Positions 18,101-25,204 of a DNA stretch of 64,000 bases are shown here, in pieces (within the stretch, counting starts at the first letter, position 1; the number at the start of each line of letters is the position of its first letter). The stretch is from positions 62,001-126,000 of the forward strand of contig NZ_BSCT01000018.1 of assembly GCF_030159255.1 (NCBI RefSeq), written 5' to 3'. Origin of the DNA: Bradyrhizobium sp. SSBR45G (GTDB lineage Bacteria > Pseudomonadota > Alphaproteobacteria > Rhizobiales > Xanthobacteraceae). The position numbers and the translations under genes are program-made. The notes below the pieces were generated by a model. It made no database searches and had not been told where the DNA came from. It was given only the letters and a program-made list of their open reading frames with translations.

Positions 18101-18297
18101 CCAACTTCACCGCGCTCGGCACAGCCAGCGGCTTCACCGTATTCGGCACGCGGCCATCGCAGAACCTGCTGCTGACCTCATCGGGCGCCGAATGGCAGCT
18201 CGCCAGCGGCGTCTCCCTCATGATCAGGGCCGACACCGAATGGGGCGAGCGCTCGCGCACCACCTCCGGCACGGGACGCATCCGATATACGTGGTGA
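15160..18297 (+). CDS. Autotransporter with PATR repeats and C-terminal beta-barrel
   Basis: A type Va secreted or surface protein of 1045 residues. The signal peptide is about 1-29 (ending ATAQN). The passenger (about 30-720) is a Gly/Thr/Ser/Asn-rich beta-helix. Its first part has short repeats of the FFGNSTAG/FYDTSTAG type, and its second part has passenger-associated transport repeats such as LTKLGAGTLTLAGLDTYTG. A linker follows, then an autotransporter beta-domain (about 770-1045) that begins ARWNVWGTGFGAGS and ends IRYTW with an aromatic C-terminal residue. GGAG lies 7 bases before the ATG. No protease or lipase motif is seen in the passenger, so adhesion or surface structure is more likely than an enzymatic role. 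Probably controlled by the LuxR-type gene upstream. Confidence 0.93.
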   Translation: MPALPTRRALLASTALTTLLLTSALPATAQNATWLATPGSVDFNTGTNWDTGNLPTGTATFGTSGTSNLTITSSATLGELVFDTGASNYTFSTNLQTLTLAGAGIVINGGSATFNMTGGMFVAMSFWNSASAGTATITGSGLSFFGNSTAGFANITNDSVSLSNSATLGHATFNNLGSLVFFNATTAGNATIDNHGSVEFYDTSTAGSSTITNQSGSTLSFFGQSTGGDATIINGGTVNFAGSNGPASDGKLSAGSIAGTGNTILGANELTVGGNNSSTTVSGIISGAGSLAKTGTGTMTLTGANTYAGGTTFAGGTVSVASDANLGGATGSLTFNGGTLQVTGTSFASTARTINWATGGGGFDIADPANTFTVSQALGGGSLSKLGAGTLRLTGVNSYTGGTTLAGGTVSVASDANLGGATGSLTFNGGTLQVTGTSFSSTARTINWGAGGGGFDITDPANAFTVSQALGGSGGLTKLGAGTLTLAGLDTYTGATVVNAGRLAVNGSIAASSGLTVNTGATLGGTGQLPGVIINAGGTLAPGNSIGTLTVNGNLQFNAGSTYTVDVSPSAADRTNVTGTATLTGATVNAVALPGSFRQQTYTILNATGGLGGTEFAGFNVTGSFSPARNPHLTYDLTNAYLVLDPSLMVLSPGASINQTNVANGINRAVGGGVTPPAGFDTLLNMPSNAAGRALDQLSGQSGTQAPSGATQLGGSFLTLLSNPSGRNGDSSSAPLGYAGERRHTPAAVRDAFAAFESPDRSDARWNVWGTGFGAGSRLSGDAATGSRDSSARAGAVAAGADYRVAPNTRAGFSLAGGAMSWSDSNGGGTSDLMMAGVYGRHEIGPTTITAAASYANYWMSTTRTVTVAGLDQLTARFNAQSFGGRIEAGHRLPVPFLSAEWTPYGSIQAQSFRTPGYAETAAIGSNQFALTYAGRNATAFRAELGVHTDRTIAIESGSQLTLFGRTAYAHDVVSNPALSANFTALGTASGFTVFGTRPSQNLLLTSSGAEWQLASGVSLMIRADTEWGERSRTTSGTGRIRYTW
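16078..16632 (+). repeat. Tandem 92-codon repeat inside the autotransporter passenger
   Basis: Two consecutive units, 16078-16353 (276 bases) and 16354-16632 (279 bases), encode near-identical blocks running from YAGGTTFAGGTVSVASDANL through GGGFDIADPANTFTVSQALG. Identity is high at DNA level too, with long exact stretches around GTCAGTGTCGCCTCCGACGC. A recent in-frame duplication explains this best, and copy number may vary between strains. Confidence 0.85.
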
Positions 18298-18375
18298 TGA
18301 CGAAAGACTGGTTCGATGAAAAGTGGAAAGAGGCTACGGGGAAAAATCTCGTAAATCGTCGCCGCTTTCTCCGTC

Positions 18376-18483
18376 GTCATTCCGGGGCGTGCGAAGCACG
18401 AACCCGGAATCCATCTCACGGCAGATCACGCGTCCCGATGGAGTCCGGGCTCGCCGCGCTGTCGCGCGTCGCCCCGGAATGAC
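18376..18483. repeat. Intergenic inverted repeat, CGCCCCGGAATGAC family
   Basis: Perfect 14-bp arms GTCATTCCGGGGCG (18376-18389) and CGCCCCGGAATGAC (18470-18483) bracket 80 bases that are themselves partly complementary (AACCCGGAATCCA against TGGAGTCCGGGCT). It lies between the convergent autotransporter and nitronate monooxygenase-like genes. This family is very common in Bradyrhizobium and Rhodopseudomonas genomes. Confidence 0.8.
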
Positions 18484-18515
18484 ACCGAGATGGGCGCACA
18501 ACCGCCCCTTCCACC

Positions 18516-19484
18516 TCACAGCGGCGGGTCGATCGCCTCATCATATTCCTTCTTGAAGCGCGCGATCAGCTCGGCGGCGGGCAGCACGTCCTTGATGGCG
18601 CCGATGCCCTGGCCCGAACCCCAGATCTCCTTCCAGGCCTTCGGCTTGGCGCGCTCGCCGGACTCGTCGGTGCCGAAGCTCATCTTCGACGGATCGGATG
18701 TCGGCAGATTGTCGGGATCGAGGCCTGCGGCGACGACCGACGGCTTCAGATAGTTGCCGTGCACGCCGGTGAACAGGTTCGAATAGATGATGTCGTCGGC
18801 GCCCGACTTCGTGATCATCTCCTTGTAGCCCCCGACCGCATTCGCCTCCTTGGTGGCGATGAAGGCCGAGCCGATATAGGCGAAGTCGGCGCCGAGAATG
18901 CGCGCGGCGCGGATGGCGCGGCCATTGCCGATGGCACCCGACAGCGCGATCGGTCCGTCGAACCAGGTCCGCGTCTCCGCGACGAAGGCGAACGGCGAGA
19001 TCGTGCCGGCATGGCCGCCGGCGCCGGCCGCGACCAGGATCAGGCCGTCGGCGCCCTTCTCGATCGCCTTGTGGGCAAACTTCTGATTGATGACGTCGTG
19101 GAAGACGATGCCGCCCCAGCGATGCGCCGCCTGGTTCAGCTCCTCGCGTGCGCCGAGCGAGGTGATCAGCATCGGCACCTTGTACTTCTCGCACAGCGCC
19201 AGATCCTGCTCGAGCCGGTTGTTGGAACGATGCACGATCTGGTTGACGGCGAACGGCGCCGACGGGGCTTCCGGGTGCGCGCGATCATACGCCGCGAGCT
19301 CCTCGGTGATGCGCGCCAGCCATTCGTCGAGCAGCGCGGCCGGCCGCGCGTTGAGAGCGGGAAACGAGCCGACCACACCGGCCTTGCACTGCGCGATCAC
19401 CAGATCGGGCACGGAGATGATGAACAATGGCGAGCCGATCACGGGGATCGACAGGCGCCCCTTGAACAAGGCGGGCATGGACAT
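18516..19484 (-). CDS. Nitronate monooxygenase / 2-nitropropane dioxygenase-like flavoprotein
   Basis: A 322-residue FMN-dependent TIM-barrel enzyme of the NPD family. Supporting segments are PVIGSPLFIISVPDLVIAQ at the N-terminus, a GLILVAAGAGGHAGTISPFA flavin phosphate-binding stretch and SGAIGNGRAIRAARILGADF near the second phosphate loop. Family members oxidise nitronates or act as NAD(P)H-dependent flavin oxidoreductases, so the exact reaction is open. ATG 19484 is chosen over an earlier start because AGAGGAA lies 9 bases upstream. It is monocistronic and convergent with the autotransporter. Confidence 0.83.
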   Translation of the reverse strand: MSMPALFKGRLSIPVIGSPLFIISVPDLVIAQCKAGVVGSFPALNARPAALLDEWLARITEELAAYDRAHPEAPSAPFAVNQIVHRSNNRLEQDLALCEKYKVPMLITSLGAREELNQAAHRWGGIVFHDVINQKFAHKAIEKGADGLILVAAGAGGHAGTISPFAFVAETRTWFDGPIALSGAIGNGRAIRAARILGADFAYIGSAFIATKEANAVGGYKEMITKSGADDIIYSNLFTGVHGNYLKPSVVAAGLDPDNLPTSDPSKMSFGTDESGERAKPKAWKEIWGSGQGIGAIKDVLPAAELIARFKKEYDEAIDPPL

Positions 19485-19642
19485 GGACGGGAATTCCTCT
19501 TCGTGAAATGCGGAGATGCTCGCTTGCAAGCATGCCCGACATCAGGCCGTGATGGCAATTCGCTCGCAGAGGGACCGGAAAAGCCCGTGGAGGGTCTTGC
19601 GTTGAGGCGCTGGCCGCGACGCGCGCAAGGCTGTGCGGCGGC

Positions 19643-20257
19643 CTATTGGCAGAGCGCCGAGGTCACGAAGGTGTCGGTGCGGCAGTCGCCGGGCTTGCGC
19701 TGCCGCCCGGGAATCAGCACCCGGGCCGAGCAGGTCTCGGCCGAATCGGTGTTGAGGCTCTTGCCTTCCTTGTAGCCCTTGCCCTGGCACAGCCGGTCGG
19801 CGCCGAGCTTGCAATCCGGCGTGCCGTTGCCGGCCAGCGGACAGGCCATGCGGCCGGAGATCATGGTGGACGGCTTGGCGAGCCGCGAGAGCGTGTCGCC
19901 GGTCTCCTTCAGAACGCCGGACGGGTTGTCGCCAGCTTTCGGAGCGATCGGCCGATCGGCTTGCCGGGGCTGCTGGTCAGACGACGCGCCGTCTGTCTCG
20001 CCTTCGGTCGAAGGCGGCGCCAGGGTGGCCTCCGGACGCTTCAGGGGAATGATCGACATCTTCTCGAACAGCTTGCCGAGCTCGTCCACCAGGCCGGGAC
20101 TGGATTGCGGCGGCGCCGGCGGCGGAGGTGGCTGCTGCTGCGGCGGCGCCTCGCGCAGACCCAGCGGCGGGGCCGATTGAGCCCAAGCCGTGGCAGCGCA
20201 AAGCACGACGACGAGCGGCGCCAATGCTGCAGCCAGCCCGGGGCGCCGCGGCCGCAT
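19643..20257 (-). CDS. Secreted proline-rich hypothetical protein
   Basis: A 204-residue exported protein I cannot assign to a characterised family. It has a signal peptide (about 1-26, ending ATAWAQ), a Pro/Gln-rich segment (about 38-50) and a Cys-containing C-terminal third (MACPLAGNGTPDCKLGADRL, later AETCSARVLIPG and a terminal ALCQ) whose even Cys content suggests disulfides. Its ATG overlaps the stop of the upstream DedA-type gene by one base (TGATG), so the two are translationally coupled. The N-terminal extension in the longer frame is a shadow of the upstream gene. Confidence 0.75.
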   Translation of the reverse strand: MRPRRPGLAAALAPLVVVLCAATAWAQSAPPLGLREAPPQQQPPPPPAPPQSSPGLVDELGKLFEKMSIIPLKRPEATLAPPSTEGETDGASSDQQPRQADRPIAPKAGDNPSGVLKETGDTLSRLAKPSTMISGRMACPLAGNGTPDCKLGADRLCQGKGYKEGKSLNTDSAETCSARVLIPGRQRKPGDCRTDTFVTSALCQ

Positions 20258-20838
20258 CAGATCAGCTTCACCGCGATGACGAAGCCGGCCACCAGCACGG
20301 CCGCGCCGATCGCAACCCACAGCCCGAGATGCTTCTCGATGTGCACCTTGATCCATTCGCCATAGCGGTTGAGCACGATCGCGGCGATGAAGAAGCGGCC
20401 GCCGCGCGCCACGATCGAGCAGACGATGAAGAGGAACAGGTTGTAGCCGGCGAAGCCCGACGTGATCGTGACGAGCTTGTAGGGGATCGGCGTCAGCCCC
20501 TTGAGCAGGATGATGATGGCGCCCCACTCGGCGTAGGAGGCCCTGAACGCCTCGACCTTGTCACCGAGGCCATAGAGCTGGATCAGCCATTGGCCGAGCG
20601 AATCATAGAGCAGCGCGCCGATCGCGTAGCCGACGATGCCGCCAGCCACCGACGCCGCGGTGCAGACGCCGGCGAACAGCCAGGCGCGCTGCGGCTTGGC
20701 CAGCGACATCGGGATCAGCATCACATCCGGCGGCACCGGAAAGAACGAGCTTTCAGCGAAGGCGATCGCCGCCATGATCCAGAGGGCATGGGGCTTGTGG
20801 GCGGCGTCGATACACCAGTCATAGATCCGTCTGAGCAT
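20257..20838 (-). CDS. DedA/YqaA-family membrane protein
   Basis: A 193-residue inner-membrane protein of the SNARE-associated (VTT/DedA) superfamily, YqaA branch. Several hydrophobic segments are visible, including FFPVPPDVMLIPMSLAKP, a re-entrant-loop motif with FFPVPP, and a second conserved region GLTPIPYKLVTITSGFAGYN. DedA proteins include lipid scramblases or flippases for undecaprenyl phosphate and phospholipids; the role of the YqaA branch is not settled. It is the first gene of a two-gene operon with the secreted Pro-rich protein. Confidence 0.85.
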   Translation of the reverse strand: MLRRIYDWCIDAAHKPHALWIMAAIAFAESSFFPVPPDVMLIPMSLAKPQRAWLFAGVCTAASVAGGIVGYAIGALLYDSLGQWLIQLYGLGDKVEAFRASYAEWGAIIILLKGLTPIPYKLVTITSGFAGYNLFLFIVCSIVARGGRFFIAAIVLNRYGEWIKVHIEKHLGLWVAIGAAVLVAGFVIAVKLI

Positions 20839-20902
20839 GGTCCGCGATGAAGCAAACCGGGCCGGGTTTGTCCATGGCCGATGTGCCGGTCGTATGCCTG
20901 CG

Positions 20903-21304
20903 TCAATGCCGCTTGCGCATCGTCCGGCCCTCAGCCGCGACGATCGGTCGCCCTGGCACCCGCCCGGGGGCGGCTTTGACGACCTTTGCGGGCGATTTCG
21001 GCAGCTTCTCGGCGATGCCGAGCATCAGCTCGCGCCGCTCCATCTCGCGCCAGACATCTTCGGGCTGGATGTCGAGCTCGGCCCACAGCACCGCCAGATT
21101 GTACAACAGGTCGGCACTCTCCCGCACCACCGCCTGGGCATCGCCGCCGACGGCATCGATGGCGACCTCGATGGCCTCCTCGCCGATTTTCTTGGCCATC
21201 TTCGCCCTGCCCTGCTGCATCAGCTTGGCCGTGCGCGAGCGCGCGGGGTCCAGGTCCCTCGCAGCCAGAATTGCGCGATAGAGCCGCTCGATCGAATCGG
21301 TCAT
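20903..21304 (-). CDS. HisE-like phosphoribosyl-ATP pyrophosphohydrolase paralogue
   Basis: A 133-residue all-alpha NTP-pyrophosphatase domain protein. It has the HisE/MazG metal-binding pattern: Glu42, Glu43 and Glu46 in KKIGEEAIEVAIDAVGGD, and Glu62 and Asp65 in VVRESADLLYNL. The basic C-terminal tail (about 110-133) is unusual for HisE. It is not next to other his genes, so it may be a second copy or act on another nucleotide. The start at 21304 removes a low-complexity upstream extension which is a shadow of the next gene. Confidence 0.75.
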   Translation of the reverse strand: MTDSIERLYRAILAARDLDPARSRTAKLMQQGRAKMAKKIGEEAIEVAIDAVGGDAQAVVRESADLLYNLAVLWAELDIQPEDVWREMERRELMLGIAEKLPKSPAKVVKAAPGRVPGRPIVAAEGRTMRKRH

Positions 21305-21359
21305 CCGACCACAATAGTCAAAATCAATGGCGCCGGTGTTAATGTCTGCGGCAGGCATG

Positions 21360-21388
21360 AAAAATCCGCCGGCGCGGGGCCGGCGGAT
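21360..21388 (-). terminator. Rho-independent terminator of the Tyr/Gly-rich protein gene
   Basis: Read on the minus strand, a 10-bp perfect stem (ATCCGCCGGC with GCCGGCGGAT, 5-base loop) is followed by a TTTTT run, 20 bases past the stop of the gene at 21408. Confidence 0.9.
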
Positions 21389-21407
21389 GGTTTCAGATCG
21401 TCCAATA

Positions 21408-21812
21408 TCACCAATGCGGGTGGTGATAGTAGCCGCCACCGCCGTAGTAGGGGCCGCCGCCATAGGACTGATAGCCCGGCTGGTAGCCATAATAGGCCGG
21501 CCGGCCATAGTAGTAGTTGTCCTCGTAGTAGGACCGGCGGTTCTGGGCCGCGGCGATCGCGAGTCCGGTGCCGACGATGCCGGCGAAGGCCGCCGCAGCA
21601 GCCGCGCCGCCATTGCCGCGATAGTGTCGACGACGCGCGCTGACATCGGTCAGGCCCTCGTCGCTCGCCGTCTTCGCCACGACACGCTTCTCAGCCGGCG
21701 CAGAGCCGGCGAAGGCGAGGGTGGGCTGGACGGCCGTCAAAGTCACCGCGGCCACCGTCGCCAGGACGGTAGCACGGCCAAAGCGTGAAAAACTTCCGCG
21801 CTGTGCGATCAT
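21408..21812 (-). CDS. Secreted Tyr/Gly-rich hypothetical protein
   Basis: A 134-residue exported protein. The signal peptide is about 1-35 (ending TLAFAG), followed by a basic stretch (SARRRHYRGN), an Ala/Gly hydrophobic segment that may cross or enter a membrane (about 69-90) and a Tyr/Gly-rich repetitive tail (NYYYGRPAYYGYQPGYQSYG) ending in HHPHW. Similar proteins are common and uncharacterised in Bradyrhizobium. GGAGG lies 5 bases before ATG 21812, which decides the start over a longer frame. It has its own terminator. Confidence 0.8.
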   Translation of the reverse strand: MIAQRGSFSRFGRATVLATVAAVTLTAVQPTLAFAGSAPAEKRVVAKTASDEGLTDVSARRRHYRGNGGAAAAAAFAGIVGTGLAIAAAQNRRSYYEDNYYYGRPAYYGYQPGYQSYGGGPYYGGGGYYHHPHW

Positions 21813-22072
21813 GTGATCCTCCGTACGATCAAATTCGCCGAACCAACTCTCCAGCCTGCCCACAGTTCCCGGCGCGAAACCCGGAGTCGAAGCCGCAAAT
21901 CGCCGCAGGCCTTGCTCATGGACCGTTCAGATTCGATCGGACATGATCAGGCACCGCCGGCCCCGAGCGTCCCCGTCACGAATCTGACACATCGATCGCG
22001 CCCAAGCTGGTGAACTGATGAGAACACCGGTGAGACAACACCGGTACGGCCTGCGAATACCGGCGTGACCTG

Positions 22073-23134
22073 ATGCGTATGCAACGACCCGTCACCCTGC
22101 TTGCCTTTGTCGTGGCGCTGCTCGCGGCGATCGTCGTGCCTGCGTTGCTGTCGCAACAGCATGCGGCAGCGGAGGAGCCGAAACGTCCGGTGGCCGTGAT
22201 GTTCGCGCTGGATCGTCCGCTCGACGGCAGCACGGCCCCGATCGTGCTCGCGGCCAGCCGCGGGCTGTACAGTAGCGAGGGCGTCACCGTCACGATGACG
22301 ACCGCCAAGGGCTCGCCCGATGCGATCGCGCGCGTGGCGTCCGGCGACGCCGACATGGCGCTCGCCGACATCAACGAACTGATCCGCTATCGCGACGGCG
22401 CCGGCAGCCAGCCCGTCAAGGCGGTGTTCGTGCTGTTGAACACGGCGCCTTACGCGATCATCGCGCGCAAGAGCCGCGGCATCAACGGGCTAGCCGACCT
22501 CGAGGGCAAGACGCTCGGCATAGCCGAGGGCGATCTCTCGATCCGGCTGTGGCCGGCCGTGGCGCGGCACAGCCATCTCAAGACCGAGACCATCAAGCTG
22601 TCGCGCGTCGGCGCCGCGGTGCGCGAGCCGATCCTGTCGGCGGGACAGGTCGACGCCGTCAGCGGATTCTCCTACCTCTCCGCGATCAACCTGCGCGACC
22701 GCGGCGTGCCCGCGGCCGATCTCGCGGTGCTGCGCTTCGCCGATTATGGCTGCGAGGCCTATGGCCACGCCGTGATCGTCAATCCGGCCTTTGCAGCCAG
22801 GCAGCCTGCAGCCGTCAAGGGCGTGCTGCGGGCGCTGACGTCCGGCCTCCAGCTCGCGATCAAGGACCCTCAAGGCGCAATCGCGGACGTGGTGAGCCGG
22901 ATCGACGACGGTTCGCGCGAGCTCGAGCTGGAGCGGCTGCAGACCGTGCTGGCCGACAACGTGCTGACGTCGGACGTGCGCCGCGACGGCATCGGCGGCA
23001 TCGATGCCGCCCGGTTCGAGCGGGCGCTGACCCAGATCGCGGACGACTTCAAATTCCAGCACAAGCGTCCTGCGGCGGCCGACATCTTCGACGACAGCTT
23101 CCTGCCCCCCGCCGACAGCCGGCTGGTCAACTGA
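22073..23134 (+). CDS. SsuA/NitT-type ABC substrate-binding protein (orphan)
   Basis: A 353-residue periplasmic binding protein of the nitrate/sulfonate/taurine/pyrimidine-precursor type (NMT1-like). A signal peptide (about 1-33) is followed by VMFALDRPLDGSTAPIVLAA, which is the N-terminal lobe entry, then ASRGLYSSEGVTVTM and GSPDAIARVASGDADMALAD, standard for the family. No permease or ATPase of the uptake type accompanies it; the next gene, 105 bases downstream, encodes an exporter. The ligand is unknown. It could pair with a distant transporter. Confidence 0.85.
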   Translation: MRMQRPVTLLAFVVALLAAIVVPALLSQQHAAAEEPKRPVAVMFALDRPLDGSTAPIVLAASRGLYSSEGVTVTMTTAKGSPDAIARVASGDADMALADINELIRYRDGAGSQPVKAVFVLLNTAPYAIIARKSRGINGLADLEGKTLGIAEGDLSIRLWPAVARHSHLKTETIKLSRVGAAVREPILSAGQVDAVSGFSYLSAINLRDRGVPAADLAVLRFADYGCEAYGHAVIVNPAFAARQPAAVKGVLRALTSGLQLAIKDPQGAIADVVSRIDDGSRELELERLQTVLADNVLTSDVRRDGIGGIDAARFERALTQIADDFKFQHKRPAAADIFDDSFLPPADSRLVN

Positions 23135-23239
23135 AGCATTGCCGCAATTGCGCTGTCACCCCAGGCCGGTCTGTTGCTAACATGCGCCGCGCGCCGCCCG
23201 GCGCCGATTCCGTCGTCGCCAGTACAAAGCGCCTCGCCC

Positions 23240-25030
23240 ATGTCCCTGCTCCGCATCTATGCCCGCGTGCTCCAATTGCTTGGAAAGGAGGCACGGCTCG
23301 GCTGGATCCTGGCCATTGCAAACCTCGCGCTCGCCGTGGCGCAGTTTGCCGAGCCGGTGCTGTTCGGACGCATTGTCGATTCACTGTCCAGCAACGCATC
23401 CACCAGCACGGCCTGGCCGCTGCTCGCGGCCTGGGCCGGATTCGGGCTGTTCACGATTCTCGCCAGCGCCTGGGTCGCGCTGCAGGCCGACCGGCTCGCG
23501 CACCGCCAGCGCCACGCCGTGCTGACGAGCTATTTCGAGCACATCCTGCAGCTGCCGCTGACATTCCACTCCGGCACCCATTCCGGCCGGCTGATGAAGG
23601 TGATGATCAACGGCACCGACGCGCTGTGGAAGCTGTGGCTGTCGTTCTTCCGCGAGCATTTCGCGGCGATCATGTCGGTGCTCGTGCTGCTGCCGCTGTC
23701 GCTGTATCTGAACTGGCGGCTCGCGATCCTGCTGTTCGTGCTCTGCGTCGTGTTCACCGTGCTGACGACGCTGGTGGTGCGCAAGACCTACGGCATGCAG
23801 AGCGAGGTCGAGGAGCACTACAGCAACCTCTCGGCGCGCGCCTCCGACGCGCTCGGCAACGTCGCGCTGGTGCAAAGCTTCGTGCGGATCGACGCCGAGG
23901 TGCAGGGCCTGCGCAACGTCGCCGGGCAATTGCTGTCGGTGCAGATGCCGGTGCTCGGCTGGTGGGCGCTGGTCACCGTCATCACCCGCGCCTCCACCAC
24001 CATCACCGTGCTCGCGATCTTCACGCTCGGCATCGCCTTGCATCAGGCCGGGCTCACATCTGTGGGCGAGATCGTGATGTTCGTGTCGTTCGCGACCATG
24101 CTGATCCAGAAGCTCGAGCAGGTCGTGTCCTTCATCAACAACGTGTTCATGGAGGCGCCGCGGCTGGCCGAGTTCTTCACCGTGCTCGACGCCGTGCCGG
24201 CGGTGCGGGACCGCCCCGATGCGATCGAGGTCGCCAGGCTCTCGGGCCTCGTCGAATTCAACGACGTCTCGTTCTCCTATGACGGCAAGCGTCCGGCGGT
24301 CGAGGACCTCAGCTTCACCGCCCTGCCCGGCCAGACCATCGCGCTGGTCGGACCGACCGGAGCCGGCAAATCGACCGCGATCGCGCTGCTGCATCGCGCC
24401 TTCGATCCGCAGTCCGGCTTCATCAAGATCGACGGCATGGATGTGCGCGGATTGAAGCTCGCGGCGCTGCGCCGGAACATCGGCGTCGTGTTCCAGGAGG
24501 CGCTGCTGTTCAACCGCTCGATTCGCGAAAACCTGCTGGTCGGCAAGCCCGATGCGACCGAGGAGGAGCTGCGCACCGCGGCCGCCCGCGCCCAGGCGCT
24601 CGACTTCATCGACCGCGCCGATCAGGGCTTCGATACCAATGCCGGCGAGCGCGGCCGGATGCTCTCCGGCGGCGAGCGCCAGCGGCTGTCGATCGCTCGC
24701 GCATTGTTGAAGGACCCGCCGATCCTGATTCTCGACGAGGCGACGTCGGCGCTCGATGCCGTCACCGAGGCCAAGCTCAATGCCGCGCTCGACGAGGTGA
24801 TGAAGGGACGCACGACCTTCGTGATCGCACACCGGCTCTCGACCATCCGCAACGCGACGCGGATCCTGGTATTCGAGAACGGACGCGTGATCGAAAGCGG
24901 AACGTTCGATGAACTCGTCGCCAAAGGCGGCCACTTCGCGGAACTCGCCAAGGCCCAGTTCATGGTGCAGGAGAACGCGCGTGCGAGTCTCGCACAGCCG
25001 CAGAGCGACGACTCCATCGTCAAGGCCTGA
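23240..25030 (+). CDS. ndvA: NdvA/ChvA-type glucan ABC exporter (fused permease-ATPase)
   Basis: A half-transporter of 596 residues that probably exports cyclic beta-glucan, needed for osmoadaptation and plant interaction in rhizobia. The N-terminus MSLLRIYARVLQLLGKEARL and the following AEPVLFGRIVDSLSS match the NdvA/ChvA family. Six membrane helices span about 18-330. The nucleotide-binding domain has Walker A GPTGAGKS (about 371), signature LSGGERQR (about 474), Walker B ILILDEATSALD and the switch His in IAHRLSTI. ATG 23240 is the family start; the longer frame is a shadow. The cyclic glucan synthase gene (ndvB) is not in the window, so the symbol is given by family resemblance; a lipid exporter is the alternative. 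Confidence 0.83.
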   Translation: MSLLRIYARVLQLLGKEARLGWILAIANLALAVAQFAEPVLFGRIVDSLSSNASTSTAWPLLAAWAGFGLFTILASAWVALQADRLAHRQRHAVLTSYFEHILQLPLTFHSGTHSGRLMKVMINGTDALWKLWLSFFREHFAAIMSVLVLLPLSLYLNWRLAILLFVLCVVFTVLTTLVVRKTYGMQSEVEEHYSNLSARASDALGNVALVQSFVRIDAEVQGLRNVAGQLLSVQMPVLGWWALVTVITRASTTITVLAIFTLGIALHQAGLTSVGEIVMFVSFATMLIQKLEQVVSFINNVFMEAPRLAEFFTVLDAVPAVRDRPDAIEVARLSGLVEFNDVSFSYDGKRPAVEDLSFTALPGQTIALVGPTGAGKSTAIALLHRAFDPQSGFIKIDGMDVRGLKLAALRRNIGVVFQEALLFNRSIRENLLVGKPDATEEELRTAAARAQALDFIDRADQGFDTNAGERGRMLSGGERQRLSIARALLKDPPILILDEATSALDAVTEAKLNAALDEVMKGRTTFVIAHRLSTIRNATRILVFENGRVIESGTFDELVAKGGHFAELAKAQFMVQENARASLAQPQSDDSIVKA

Positions 25031-25204
25031 ACGCGGGACGCTTTCATCGTGGAATTGAATGGCTCGCCTCTGTTCTGGAGCGTCGAGGCGGTATAGGTTC
25101 GCGACCTGCCGCAACCGAAGCGGCGCCGGACACGCTTGAAACCCGAAAGCCCGTTTGCCCACCTCGCCGCGCGAGGCGGGTTCTCAAAGGACCGGACCAG
25201 ACCA

